This document shows, one piece after another, positions 42,383-55,373 of a stretch of DNA of 64,000 bases. The stretch is from the NCBI GenBank assembly GCA_009667805.1, contig CM019063.1:197388954-197452953 (forward strand), given 5' to 3'. A program made the position numbers and the translations under genes. Within the stretch, counting starts at the first letter, position 1; every line of letters starts with the position of its first letter. Origin of the DNA: Leptobrachium leishanense. Its lineage: Eukaryota; Chordata; Amphibia; Anura; Megophryidae. Below the pieces are notes generated by a model. The model saw nothing but the letters and a program-made list of their open reading frames with translations, was not told the DNA's origin and ran no database searches.

Positions 42383-43152
42383 AATCTCATTTTAGAAAAA
42401 TCTGTTTTTTTAAAGTCTAAAACTTTCGTTCTTGTGTGGTGCGGCTCCATCCCTGTTGTTATATTAAACCATACTGACTGGTGATCACTAGATCCCAAAT
42501 TTTCACCTACAACAACGTCCGATACCAAACCTCCATTTGTGAGTATTAAATCCAATATGGCCTCTTTACGGGTCGGCTCCTCAACTACTTGTGTTAGAGA
42601 TAATCCCAGTAGGGAGTTTAGAATATTTGTACTCCTGGTACACCCAGCTGTTTTGGTTTTCCAGTTCATATCAGGAAGATTAAAGTCCCCCATGATAATA
42701 ACTTCCCCCTTCATTGCCATTTTGGCTATTTCCTCAACCAGCAGATTATCTAGTTCTTCTGCTTGTCCAGGGGGTCTATAGATCACACCTACACGAGCTA
42801 CTGTATGATTGCCAAATGTTAGCGTAACCCAAACTGACTCTATGTTCACCTCGCTCACTTTTATTTGGTTCGTTTTTATGTTGTTTTTCACATACAGGGC
42901 CACTCCTCCTCCTTTCCTACCTTCTCTGTCTTTTCTATATAAAGAGTACCCCGGTATTGTTATGTCCCAGTTATTTTTCTCACTGAACCATGTCTCAGTA
43001 ACCGCAACTAAATCTACTTTTTCAGCTGCCATCATTGCCTCTAGTTCATTGATTTTATTGACTAAACTGCGAGCATTTGTAGACACGACTCTGAGCTTGT
43101 CATTTTTTACCTCGCATGTTGCTTGCACCCTCCGATTTAGTTTTGGGGACAA
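42316..43152 (-). pseudogene. CR1 ORF2 endonuclease (copy B)
   Basis: The 278 codons are identical to 3362-4198, with TETW, GDFN and SDH landmarks and the same loss of frame before the reverse transcriptase. Confidence 0.9.
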
Positions 43153-43196
43153 TCGGGCAGATTGTTTTTTACCCTTTTTTTGTCCCCCCTCCTAGT

Positions 43197-43679
43197 TTAA
43201 ATATTTCTTTGCAAAACCTTTGAACTTCTCACTGAGAACATATGTTCCCCTATGAGTAAGATGCAAACCATCTTTTTATACAGTTCCTTTCTGCTCCAAT
43301 TAGAGCTATCATGGGACACAAAGCCAAATCCTTGCTCCCGACACCATTCCCGAAGCCACAAATTGAATTCCCTATTGCACATCTGCCTATCTTGAATGTT
43401 ATGCACAGGCAAAACTTCAGAGAATGACACAGTGGACGCAATCTGCTGTATTTCACCTCCAAGAACACAAAAATCTTCCTTAATCTCAGAAACCTCATTG
43501 CTAGCCAAGTCATTTGTCCCTAGATGGACTAGAACGTCCACTTCCCCTTGTTGCTTTGCTTGTTTGACAATATTGAGAATACGTCTCTTGTCTCTACGAG
43601 CAGTAGCCCCAGGAAGACATCTCACCAAACCACTACTCTCCAGCTCAACACCTCTTATGATAGAATCACCCAGCAACAA
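43197..43679 (-). pseudogene. CR1 ORF1 esterase part (copy B)
   Basis: The 160 codons are identical to 4243-4725: GDS and GTND blocks present, Asp-His block out of frame at about 43255-43272. Confidence 0.85.
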
Positions 43680-44110
43680 TTGCCTTCTATCAGTCCCACC
43701 TTTTCATTTTTGTCCTTGGTTGCAGTGCTGCATACCTTAGGCATAGTGGATGGTGGTTCCTCAACTATGGTGTCTGAGCCTACATCCGTCTTATCACTAC
43801 ACTCTGAAAGTGCCTCAAAAGAATTAAGAAGAGCCACAGATTGTGGGACATGCCTTCTATCCACAACGCTAAGTCTACCAGATCCTACAGTAGTCCATCT
43901 GCCGCTCCTAGGAGGCCTCTGTGGCAGTGGCTTAGTAACAGTCATAGCCTGAGTTTCTCTAACAGATAATTTACAAATCTCAGACTTCAAACAGGCAATT
44001 TCCTGCTGCAATAAAGAGAGCTGCCTACATATCAGGCACACTCCAAACCTCCAAAAATTGGATCTAAAAACAAATGCATGACAGATCTTACACTGGACCA
44101 AGCCTGCCAT
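43655..44110 (-). pseudogene. CR1 ORF1 N-terminal zinc-binding segment (copy B)
   Basis: The 151 codons are identical to 4701-5156, with paired CxxC motifs followed by a short leucine-rich coiled-coil candidate. It is cut from the esterase by the same frameshift. Confidence 0.8.
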
Positions 44111-44354
44111 TATAAAAGAATGGATTTAAAACCAGCAAATCTTACCTTTTTGTAGGTTTTCTATCTCCTGTCTAACCTCAGACTACCTCCAGAGTATCTC
44201 CAGAAGATCTCCTGTAAGTGCTCACTTTGAAGACTTCACCAAAATTTGCCTTCTTTTAGAATAGCCGAATGTCCCCGATATTGCACCGTACAGGGAAATT
44301 CACTGTTCAGTGCCATTTCGGGGTCAGATCGTCTCTCTGTGAATAGCACTGTTA

Positions 44355-45029
44355 GTATCTACTCTAAGGATGGGCACTAGTGTCTTGGTGTCCATTCTGG
44401 GAGGGATTTACTGATTTGAAACTCCAAGGACCACTCACTATTTGGGAATAAATTAATGGAATTCTGTGTGCCAACCAGTAGCATGACTAAGGCCAGTAAG
44501 GCCGAAATGTTTCTTTTTATCTGTTACGGTGGTGCAAACAAAAAGAAAAAAGACGAGGAGACTAACAACAATCTCCTAGTGTTACAATCACTTATCCCGG
44601 ATTGTCGGCAGGGATAACACCCCCGTATCAGGATTAAACCTGCAAAAATTAACAAATAGCAATGGGACCAGTCGGCGCACCAGATGATAGTCAACTGATT
44701 ATCAAGGAGTGGCAAGAATAGATATAAACCTTTATTAGTTCAAACAGACACTCTCAGATACAAAATGTTAAAATCAACATAAAACAGCAGCATCGTGAGG
44801 TGTAAATAAACAGTATAGAGCGGCTATTGATACATCTCTCACACCTCATCCTTCACCTGTCCTGATGCTGCCACTAATCATTACAACACCACACTTATCT
44901 CTGCTCTAGACATGCTTGCTCCTTTTTTATTCTGTAAGGCCCCACTTCACCAGCTTCAGCCCTGGCACACCCCGCAGACACGCTACCTGCAAAGATGCTC
45001 CCGCACTGCAAAGCGTGCCCGGAGGAAAT
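44355..45029. other. Intergenic stretch, no gene recognised (copy B)
   Basis: Duplicate of 5401-6070, differing by a few single-base insertions (for example near 44500, 44541 and 44797). Nothing coding was seen. Confidence 0.6.
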
Positions 45030-45814
45030 TTATTATTATTATTCTTTATTTATAAAGCGCCAGCATATTCCGCAGCGCTGTACAATAAGCACAGTATAGA
45101 CAGGGTTACAATACATTGAACAACATTTGACAAACAGTACAGGAGGAGATGAGGGCCCTATTCCCGTAGGAACTCACAATCTAGGAGGGTTGGGGTTGGA
45201 AACAGGAGGAGAGGACTGTAAGGTGAGAGTGATTGATGGTTGCGTCAGTGAGTTGGGTGGTAGGCTTCCCTAAATAGGAATGTTTTAAGGGAGCGTTTGA
45301 AGGAAGAGAAGTTAGGGGAAAGTCTGACAGTACGAGGGAGAGCGTTCCAGAGAGTGGGGGCTGCGCGTGTGAAGTCCTGCAGTCTATCATGGGAAGAGGT
45401 GATGCGGAGAGAAGCTAGGCACAGGTCACTGTTTGACCTTAGGAGCGGGCTGGGGTGTATTTGGTGATTAGTGAAGACAGGTAGTGGGGCGCTGAGTTAG
45501 TGAGGGTTTTGTAGGTAAGGATAAGGATTTTGAACTTAATTCTGCAGTGGATGGGGAGCCAGTGAAGGGACTCGCAGAGGGGAGCGGCAGAGACAGAGCG
45601 GCGGGTGAGGTGAATTAGCCTGGCGGAGGCGTTCAGGATGGATTGTAGGGGGGAGAGGCGGGACAGAGGGAGGCCAGATAAGAGATTATTGCAATAGTCA
45701 AGTCGGGAGATTACCAGGGCGTGTATGAGTTGTTTTGTGGTGACAGCGGTAAGAAATGGCCGAATTCTGGAAATATTACGCAGTTGGTATCGGCAGGAGG
45801 AGGAAAGAGACTGC
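45030..45814 (-). mobile_element. L2/Rex1-type LINE 3' fragment, antisense (copy B)
   Basis: Duplicate of 6071-6855; the C-terminal frame at 45439-45846 is unchanged. Confidence 0.82.
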
Positions 45815-47894
45815 CGAAATCCCGCTCTGAAGCAGATTTTGTTCACTTCAAGTTTATTCTCCGGTCATACACCTCTGCCTTTCACTTGGCCAAACAATCA
45901 TTCTTCTAATCTCTTATATCTACTCTGTCCTCCAAACCTAAACGACTCTGGTCCACTTTCAAAACCCTCCTCTACCCACCTGCACCTCCCCCCTCAGCTG
46001 CCTTCAGCGCTCAAGACCTGGCAGATTTCTTCCTCAATAAAACTCTATCAGAAACAACATCTCAACACAAGATAGTAATCCGCCACCTCCACTCCCAGAA
46101 ATCCCCTCTGCCGCTTCCTCCCAGCCACTGTGGAGGAAGTCAATTCCTTATCGTCCTCCTCACATCTCACCACGTGCCCGTTCGACCCTATTCCCTCATA
46201 TCTAATTTCTCCCCTCTCCTCCTCCCTCACCCCTGCTCTCACACACATCTTCAATCTATCTCTCTCCACCAGCAACTTCCCATCTGCCTTCAAACACGCG
46301 CTAGTTACCCCTTTAATAAAGAAACTGTCCCTCGATCCCAACTCTCCATCCAACTAACGCCCTGTATCCCTGTTTCCCTTCACATCTAAGCTCTTAGAAA
46401 AACTAGTTTTCAACCGCCTCTCCCTCTTCCTGTCCTCCAATTCCCTACTCGACCCACTGCAATCTGGTTTCCGTCCCCTACACTCAACTGCCCTCAAAGT
46501 CACCAACGACCTCCTAACTGCTAAAAAACACGGCCACTATTCTATTTTCATCCTGCTTGACCTCTCGGCTGCTTTTGACACTGTTGACCACCCCCTCCTT
46601 CTACAGACTCTCAGCTCTCTTTGTCTCTGTGACACTGCACTCACTTGGGTTGACTCCTATCAATCCAACATGTCCTTCTCTGTGTCCTTTGCTGGTAACT
46701 CATCCTCTTCATTGCCTTTATCTGTTGGTGTACCTCAAGGCTCTGTCCTTGGTCCTCTGCTCTTTTCCATCTACACCTCCTCCCTGGGCAAAATCATTAA
46801 TAGCTTTGGCTTTAATTACCACCTCTATGCTGATGACACTCAGATCTACCTCTTTACCCCTGATCTCTCTACCCCTGTCCTTTCCAAAGTCAGTGACTGT
46901 TTATCTGGCATCTCCTCCTGGATGGCCTCTCACCACCTAAAGATCAACATGTCTAAGAATGAGCTCCTACTAATTCCTCCCTCTAATGCCTCCCTACCTC
47001 CTGATTTCTCTATCACGCTGGAGGGTATCACTCACTATCTCCCCATCAAACCAAGTTCGCTGTCTTGGAGTTACACTTGATTCTGCTCTTTCCTTCATCC
47101 CCCACATCCAGTCTCTTTCCTCCTCCTGCCGCTACCAACTCAGTAATATTTCCAGAATTCAGCCATTTCTTACCGCTGTCACCTCAAAACAGCTCATACA
47201 CGCCCTGGTAATCTCCTGATTTGACTATTGCAATAATCTCTTATCCGGCCTCCCTCTCTCCCGCCTCTCCCCCCTACAATCCATTCTGAACGCCTCTGCC
47301 AGGCTATTCCACCTCACCCGCTGCTCTGTCTATGCCGCTCCCCTCTGCGAGTCCCTTCACTGGCTCCCCATCCACTGCAGAATTAAATTCAAAATCCTTA
47401 TCCTGACCTTCAAAGCTCTCACTAACTCAGCTCCCCACTACCTGTCCTCACTAATCACCAAATACACTCCAGCATGCTCCCTAAGGTCAAACAGCGACCT
47501 GCGCCTAGCTTGTCCCTGCATCACCTCTTCCCATGATAGACTGCAGGACTTCTCAGCCCCCATCCTCTGAAACACTCTCCCTCGTACGATCAGACTTTCC
47601 CCTAATTTCTCTTCCTTCAAATGCTCCCTATCTAGGGAAGCCTACATTCCTATTTAGGGAAGCCTACCACCCAACTCACTGACGCAACCATCAATCACTC
47701 TCACCTTGCAGTCCTCTCCTCCTGTTTCCAACCCCAACCCTTCTAGATTGTGAGTTCCTATGGGAATAGGGCCCTCATCTCCTCCTGTACGGTTTGTCAA
47801 ATGTTGTTCAATGTATTGAAACCCTGTCTATACTGTGCCTATTGTACAGCGCTGCGGAATATGCCGGCGCTTTATAAATAAAGAATAATAATAA
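45815..47894 (+). mobile_element. L2/Rex1-type LINE, sense, 5'-truncated (copy B)
   Basis: Duplicate of 6856-8940 with several substitutions (46621-46760, 46871, 47017, 47059) and a 6-bp deletion near 47552. It diverges visibly more from its partner than the CR1 and copia do. Confidence 0.85.
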
Positions 47895-48280
47895 TCTGCA
47901 AAATGCAGTAGGTTACTAAATAAGGCTCACCAAATACAGGAATAGCCAAATGGCTTATAAACACAAATTGAAAAGAGCTCCCAAACCAGGATGCCAAAAA
48001 TTGAAAGTAAGCCACAGCTTCCAAACCAAAACTCTGCAGTACCTGGACTGGGCATTAGGGGCTCTCGTAGTTCCACACGTTGTCTGTTCTCTGAGCGTAT
48101 TACAGCCAGGCCACTTTGCAAGCAGCTTGAGTCGTAATACTTTTGAGTCGCAACAAGATAACACCGGCTGCTCTAAGCGCTGACGGGTTATAAGTCCCAA
48201 AAATCCTCAACACTCCATAAAGACGGACGAGAGCTGAGGCGTGTTAAATCCGGCTAGAGCAGCCAAGGAATACACGGAGG
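47895..48280. other. Intergenic stretch, no gene recognised (copy B)
   Basis: Duplicate of 8941-9327 with a cluster of small differences near 48018-48032 and 48080. Confidence 0.6.
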
Positions 48281-48858
48281 GCAGTATTACAAAGCTGGTG
48301 CTAACTTAACCAGAGCTGTTGTAAACTTAAAGCTAGGGTCAGACGAGCGTGATTTCTACGGACTGTACGTCCGTGCAGTACGGACATCGTCAGTACGGAT
48401 GACGCAGTAGTGGTCACACAGTCCGTTTTTCACTGAAGTTATTTTTGACGGATGTAGGAGGGAAAAATAAATTACAATGAAAAAACATTCTGTCCGTCAA
48501 AAATGCTGGACGTATAAATGCAGTCCGTCTGACCATGCTCCATCACTCACACACAAAGCTATGCAGACGTTGTGGACGTGGCGCACTCCGCACGTCCGTT
48601 CTACCAGTATTACGTTCTTGCCTAACCTGCGTCCGTTTGCAGCGTCCGTCATGCGTCCGCAGTTCAGTGCGGACGTACTTCATGTGTCAGGCTCCAATGG
48701 GCTTCCTGTCATGCTATCACGGACGTACTTTTAGGCGCAATCACGGACGTGAACACTACGCTCGTCTGACCCCAGCCTAAAACCTCCATAGACTATAATG
48801 GGCTCTGGGAAGTTTACAACAGCTCTGGTTAAGTTAACACCAACTATGTAATATGGCC
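48281..48858. mobile_element. Nested MITE pair (copy B)
   Basis: Duplicate of 9328-9905; the inner CGTCCG-rich element spans about 48332-48778. No change was noticed. Confidence 0.82.
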
Positions 48859-48923
48859 TGGAGTGTGGAAGCAGCAAACCGTGTTGCGCTTGCCAACAGA
48901 TCGCACTGCTCTCACCACCGAAG

Positions 48924-49349
48924 TGTCAGGAATGTGGGGATGGTACCTGGGTGGCACCTGGATGGCAGGGGTATGAGCCCAGGATGCAGTGTCCTGCACT
49001 GATAAGCAGATGGGAAGGGGCAGGGAGGATGATGTGGAAATAAACTGACTGGATGATTCTCAGAAGGATGATGGTGGAGTTGCAGGAAACATAAATAATA
49101 AACAAACAGATGGGTACAGCAGAGCAGCGCGTTAGCAGCACCTCACTCTCTCAGCACAAGAGCTGTAATGAACCAGCAATGTTAATTGTGGGGCAGAGCC
49201 CTTTATTTTGTGAGTCACGTGTGTTGTTTGTGATTTAACTGTTGCATTGCTGGATGCTGATACTGAATGCTGGTTACAGGGCAGGAACAGTACATGGAAG
49301 TGTACCACCAGGGGGGGTTCCAGAATGGCTACAGCCAGGGATCCTGACA
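48924..49349. mobile_element. Candidate solo LTR (copy B)
   Basis: Duplicate of 9971-10396 with CGAAG at 48919-48923 and 49350-49354. Confidence 0.62.
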
Positions 49350-49717
49350 CGAAGGATATGAGCTGAATATGGGATTTTTTGATGTGTTTACATTAATTGG
49401 TTATGTGATTGTGCTGAAACACAATCCCTTAAAGGGACACTACCACCTAAAAATGAAACAATTAATTTTGTTTATGTTGCTGATATGTTACATGCGTTTT
49501 GTTTTTCTCTTGTTTGTTTACCTTAAAAAATATTTTACTCTATATGTGTCACTGGGTGCATCCATTGTGTGATCTTTTCTGTTTGCCTCCACAGTATCTT
49601 TACCTCACTTGCTCCTCGCTGTGTGGCTTTGGCCATAGATTGGAGTCTATGGGTAGGACAGTGGCAGTGGCGACTCTAGGAACAATATATAGGGGGGGCA
49701 CATAAGATACCCATTAA

Positions 49718-52700
49718 CAGGGGTGTCGCTATGTGGGGGCAGGGGGGCGGCCCGCACCAGGTGGCACCCGCCCTTAGGGTGACACCTTCACCCTAAGGCC
49801 GGGTGTCTCACCCTGCACCGCGTGTTCGCTCCCTGCGAGCGTCCGAAGCTATGCAGCTTCGGCGCTCGCCTGGGGGAAACACGTCACCAGCCGAGTTCTC
49901 GCGAGATCGCGGCTGGTCACGTGGCTCCCCCAGGCAAACGCCCAAGCTCCATGCCGCCAGATGCTCAGAGGGAGCAGAACACGCGGCGCAGGAGGTGAGT
50001 TGGGGGCAGTATCCATGAACTGGGGCAGTATCCATGAGCTGGGGCAATATCCATGAGCTGGGGCAGTATCCATGAGCTGGGGCATTATCCATGAGCTGGG
50101 GCAGTATCCATGTGCTGGGGCAGTATCCATGAGGTGGGGCAGTATCCATGAGCTTTGGGCATATCCATGAGCTGGGGCAGTATCCATGAGTTGGGGCATA
50201 TCCATGTGCTGGGGCAGAATCATGTGCTGGGGCATTATCCATGAGCTGGGGCAGTATCCATGAGCTGGGGCATTATCCATGAGCTGGGGCATTATCCATG
50301 AGCTGGGGCAATATCCATGAGCTGGGGTAGTATCCATGAGCAGGGGCAGTATCCATGTGCTGGAGCAGTATCCATGAGCTGGGGCAATATCCATGAGCTG
50401 GGGCAGTATCCATGTGCTCCATGTGCTGGGGCAATATCCATGAGCTGGGGCAGTATCCATGAGCTGGGGCAGTATCCATGAGCTGGGGCAATATCCATGA
50501 GCTGGGGCAGTATCCATGAGCTGGGGCATATCCTTGTGCTGGGGCAGTATCCATGTGCTGGGGCATTATCCATGAGCTGGGGCAGTATCCATGAGCTGCG
50601 GCAATATCCATGAGCTGGGGCAGTATCCATGAGCTGGGGGCATATCCATGAGCTGGGGCAGTATCCATGAGCTGGGGCATATCCATGTGCTGGGGCAGTA
50701 TCCATGTGCTGAGGCATTATCCATGAGCTGGGGCAGTATATCCATGAGCTGGGGCATTATCCATGAGCTGGGGCAGTATCCATGAGCTGGGACATATCCA
50801 TGTGCTGGGGCAGTATCCATGTGCTGAGGCATTATCCATGAGCTGGGGCAGTATATCCATGAGCTGGGGCATTATCCATGAGCTGGGGCAGTATCCATGA
50901 GCTGGGGCAGTATCCATGTGCTGGGGCAGTATCCATGAGCTGGGGCATTATCCATGAGCTGGGGCATTATCAATGAGCTGGGGCAGTATATCCATGAGCT
51001 GGGGCATTATCCATGAGCTGGGGCAGTATATCCATGAGCTGGAGCAGTATATCCATGTGCTGGGGCAGTATATCCATGTGCTGGGGCATTATCCATGAGC
51101 TGGGGCAGTATCCATGTGCTGGGGCAGTATCCATGTGCTGGGACATTATACATGAGCTGGGGCATTATCCATGAGCTGGGGCATATCCATGTGCTGGGGC
51201 ATTATCCATGAGCTGGGGCAGTATCCATGAGCTGGGGCAATATCAATGAGAGGAGCTGGGGGCATATCCATGAGAGGAGCTGGGGCAGTATATCCATGAG
51301 AGGAGCTGGGGAAATATCCATGAGAGGAGCTGGGGCAATATCCATGAGAGGAGCTGGGGCATATCCATGAGAGGAGCTGGGGCATATTTATGAGAGCTGC
51401 TGGGGCTTATCCATGAGAGCTGCTGGGGCATATTCATGTGCTGGGGCAGTATCCATGAGGTGGGGCAGTATCCATGAGCTTTGGGCATATCCATGAGCTG
51501 GGGCAGTATCCATGAGTTGGGGCATATCCATGTGCTGGGGCAGAATCATGTGCTGGGGCATTATCCATGAGCTGGGGCAGTATCCATGAGCTGGGGCATT
51601 ATCCATGAGCTGGGGCATTATCCATGAGCTGGGGCAATATCCATGAGCTGGGGTAGTATCCATGAGCAGGGGCAGTATCCATGTGCTGGAGCAGTATCCA
51701 TGAGCTGGGGCAATATCCATGAGCTGGGGCAGTATCCATGTGCTCCATGTGCTGGGGCAATATCCATGAGCTGGGGCAGTATCCATGAGCTGGGGCAGTA
51801 TCCATGAGCTGGGGGCAATATCCATGAGCTGGGGCAGTATCCATGAGCTGGGGCATATCCTTGTGCTGGGGCAGTATCCATGTGCTGGGGCATTATCCAT
51901 GAGCTGGGGCAGTATCCATGAGCTGGGGCAATATCCATGAGCTGGGGCAGTATCCATGAGCTGGGGGCATATCCATGAGCTGGGGCAGTATCCATGAGCT
52001 GGGGCATATCCATGTGCTGGGGCAGTATCCATGTGCTGAGGCATTATCCATGAGCTGGGGCAGTATATCCATGAGCTGGGGCATTATCCATGAGCTGGGG
52101 CAGTATCCATGAGCTGGGGCATATCCATGTGCTGGGGCAGTATCCATGTGCTGAGGCATTATCCATGAGCTGGGGCAGTATATCCATGAGCTGGGGCATT
52201 ATCCATGAGCTGGGGCAGTATCCATGAGCTGGGGCAGTATCCATGTGCTGGGGCAGTATCCATGAGCTGGGGCATTATCCATGAGCTGGGGCATTATCAA
52301 TGAGCTGGGGCAGTATATCCATGAGCTGGGGCATATCCATGAGCTGGGGCAGTATATCCATGAGCTGGAGCAGTATATCCATGTGCTGGGGCAGTATATC
52401 CATGTGCTGGGGCATTATCCATGAGCTGGGGCAGTATCCATGTGCTGGGGCAGTATATCCATGAGCTGGGGCATTATCCATGAGCTGGGGCAGTATATCC
52501 ATGAGCTGGAGCAGTATATCCATGTGCTGGGGGCAGTAATCCATGTGCTGGGGCATTATCCATGAGCTGGGGCAGTATCCATGAGCTGGGGCAATATCAA
52601 TGAGAGGAGCTGGGGCATATCCATGAGAGGAGCTGGGGCAGTATATCCATGAGAGGAGCTGGGGAAATATACATGAGAGGAGCTGGGGCAATATCCATGA

Positions 52701-53524
52701 GAGGAGCTGGGGCATATCCATGAGAGGAGCTGGGGCATATTTATGAGAGCTGCTGGGGCTTATCCATGAGAGCTGCTGGGGCATATCCATGATCTGGGGG
52801 CATATCCATGAGAGCTGCTGGGGCATATCCATGAGAGCTCCTGGGGCATATCCATGAGAGCTGGGGCAGTATCCATGTGTGCTGGGGGCAGTATCCATGT
52901 GTGCTGGGGGCATATCCATGAGAGCTGGGGCAATATCCATGTGTGAGCTGGTCTGGGGGCAATATATCCAAGTGTGAGCTGGTCTGGGGGCAATATATCC
53001 ATGTGTGAGCTGGTCTGGGGCAATCTATCCATATGTGAGCTGAGGCGCAATATATCCATATGTGAACTGGGGCAATATATATCCATGGGTGAGCTGCTGG
53101 GAGCAATATATAATTGTGAACTGGGGCAATATATCCATGTGTGAGCTGGTCTGGGGCAATATATCCATATGTGCGCTGAGGCGCAATATATCCATATGTG
53201 AGCTGGGGGCAATATATATCCATGGGTGAGCTGCTGGGGGCAATATATCCAGAGCTGCTGGGGGCAATATATATCCATGCGTGCTTTCACTGCCTTCGAA
53301 CAGGCACTGTACTTGCTGGCAGTTGGCAAAAACTTGTGTGAGCATATGAGAGAGCTCCACAGCAATAAACCTCACAGTAATGTGCGCTGTGTGTATGAGC
53401 ATTCAGTGTTATATGGGAGTAATGATTTAGGAGTAAGAGTAGTTAAAAAAAATCCGTAAAACTCGGGGTGGGGTGACACCATAAGTTACCGCACCGGGTG
53501 AAACCAACCCTAGTGACGCCACTG
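49718..53524. mobile_element. hAT-like element with expanded minisatellite (copy B)
   Basis: The flanking CCCATTAA is intact (49710-49717 and 53525-53532). At 3807 bp it is 1.6 kb longer than copy A's 2176 bp, nearly all of it in the minisatellite. An extra GCAGGGG near 49740 and a 40-bp-scale unit duplication near 53140-53200 add the rest. Confidence 0.82.
50002..53280. repeat. 19-bp minisatellite, expanded, with 1.3-kb higher-order repeat (copy B)
   Basis: Same unit family as 11041-12704. A block beginning near 50108 recurs near 51436 (diagnostic variants GCAGAATCATGTGC at about 50215 and 51540, and GTGCTCCATGTGCTGG at about 50412 and 51739). The array has thus undergone a segmental duplication of about 1.33 kb. 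The order of unit lengths (19, then 23-24, then about 31 bp) is kept at the right end. Confidence 0.95.
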
Positions 53525-53645
53525 CCCATTAACATTTAAACAGCCAATATGAAATGTATACTGTGTGGGATGAAGCCTGTTCATTAACCATTAATATACA
53601 ACTAAACCAAGGCAAAAATTAAAGTAATACACAATGTAATATATA

Positions 53646-54555
53646 CAGGGTTATTCAAAGATAATCGAAAACTCACCGCACGTTCAGTGACTTTTCGTTC
53701 TCTTCAATTCGGTGCGATTTGGCGATCCCATTTCTGCGACCCTGCGGTGTATTCAGCAAACACCACAGGGCCGTCGTAATGCAGGGAAAAGTCGCTGCAA
53801 ACCCGCTAAAAACTCACCGCAAAACCCGACGAAGGCACACCGAAACCCGCAAAAACATCTGGATTAACCCCGCCGAACACACCGGAGAAACCGAGCAGCC
53901 GCCGATCACAGCGCAGAGCAGCCGTCAGAAAAAGCCGACACCGCAGACGAATGGAGTGGAAAAAAAAAACAGTACGCTTGAATGTTTGAAAAGTGAAACG
54001 CTGTTTGCAAAGAAACTACAGAATGAAAATGTCTGAAATTTACATATAAGATCCAAAGAATTATAATAAAAAGGCTGTTACAGAAAAAAGAAAAAACGAT
54101 TTAAAAGAAAATCGGAAAAAAAATGTTTTCAAAAAAATCCCCAAAAAATGCCTAAAAGATCCTAAAAAAATCTAAAACTAAAGAGACTTTTTACTGCAAA
54201 ATATTATAATCTACGGTTTATTACATATTGAATTAAAACGGGAATATTTTTAACATTGAAGCCTATGAGTTTCGCCTGAATAAACCTGTTGAATTAAACC
54301 ACCAAATAGCAGGGCAATTCGGCAACTATTCACTGCTGGTATTTGTTCTCTGAATAGACGAAGCATTGTTTCACTATGGGGTTTCACTGCCCTCGAACAG
54401 GCACCGAACAGGCACCGTATTTGCAGGCAATTCGCCAACATTTGGCGAACTGCCTGCTCTCTGAATAGCCGAATGACCAGGAGAGGTACCAGAACGCTGA
54501 ATTTCAGCGTTCGGTTACTTTTCGCCAGCAATTCGGATCTCTTTGAATAACCCTG
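53646..54555 (-). mobile_element. Harbinger-like MITE, complete (copy B)
   Basis: Duplicate of 13076-13987 with ATA on both sides and two single-base deletions (near 53890 and 54072). Confidence 0.8.
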
Positions 54556-54919
54556 ATAGTCTGACCTTTAGCCCTTTCACTGCTGAGCCATTTCAACCCT
54601 GTGAAAAAAATTGTTACGTTTTTATTTTACTATTTATGATTTTTGTTTTACAATGAATATGCTAATGTTGGGTATCATTGGAAAGGCAAAACTCTCTGCC
54701 CTTTCCAATGACACCTAGATGAACCATATATGATGCGGTCCGAAGGAGTAGGGAGGTTGGATGCTGATCCCTGAAGGGGGTGCACATAGGGAGGGCAAGG
54801 AATAACCTAGCGGGGCAATTGCCCCCTGCCCCCGTCTAGAGATGCCTATGGGCAGTGGACTCACATCACTGTATTGTGTGGAATGTATTCAAAGGACATC
54901 ACAAGGGGGTAGATTAGAA

Positions 54920-55053
54920 GGGCTATATTACAAAGTGGGTGCTAACTTAACCAGAGCTGTTGTAAATTTACCAGAGCCATTATAGTCTATGGAGTTAATA
55001 CGTTTACAACAGCTTTGGTTAAATTAGCACCAACTAACTTCGTAATACTGCCC
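54920..55053. mobile_element. 134-bp TIR MITE (copy B)
   Basis: Duplicate of 14320-14453, unchanged as far as seen. Confidence 0.82.
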
Positions 55054-55373
55054 GAAGTCTTTTAAGCTCCCTGCCTTATCTCATTCAGGTGCCATATCTT
55101 ATCTCAGGTGGCCAGGAGAACAAAAACAGCCCACTGCAGTCTTATCTAAACATTCACTCCTCTACCTCATTGACTGTTAAATACTGTAGAAGCTAAAGCA
55201 CAGCAGTTGGATAAAACGTTTGCACAGATTTTGGTAAATGTTGCATCATGGGAAAATACACCATGCAATTACGTAAAAAAAAAAAAAATAACAGCACGTG
55301 TTTTATAATGTGGTTTTAATGTAAACAACAAGTAATCTAATCACAGCTTATGTTAGTGGTAGTTTCCCTTTAA

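Larger units (their letters stand above)
40254..44258 (-). mobile_element. CR1-family LINE, antisense (copy B)
   Basis: Counterpart of 1299-5303 with the same three frameshifts and the same translations, so it descends from one insertion copied with its surroundings, not from a second transposition. Confidence 0.93.
39366..44351 (-). mobile_element. Harbinger-like MITE interrupted by CR1 (copy B)
   Basis: Counterpart of 403-5396, with TTA at 39363-39365 and 44352-44354. The MITE parts show scattered substitutions and a 9-bp shorter A-rich run near 39970 relative to 1005-1020. Confidence 0.65.
49429..55373. mobile_element. TTAA-type element with nested insertions (copy B)
   Basis: Duplicate of 10476-14776, enlarged to 5.9 kb chiefly by the longer minisatellite. 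Confidence 0.55.

Noticed and set aside
49808..53402. Similar long frames in copy B
   Set aside because: Same cause: a frame-neutral 19-bp repeat.
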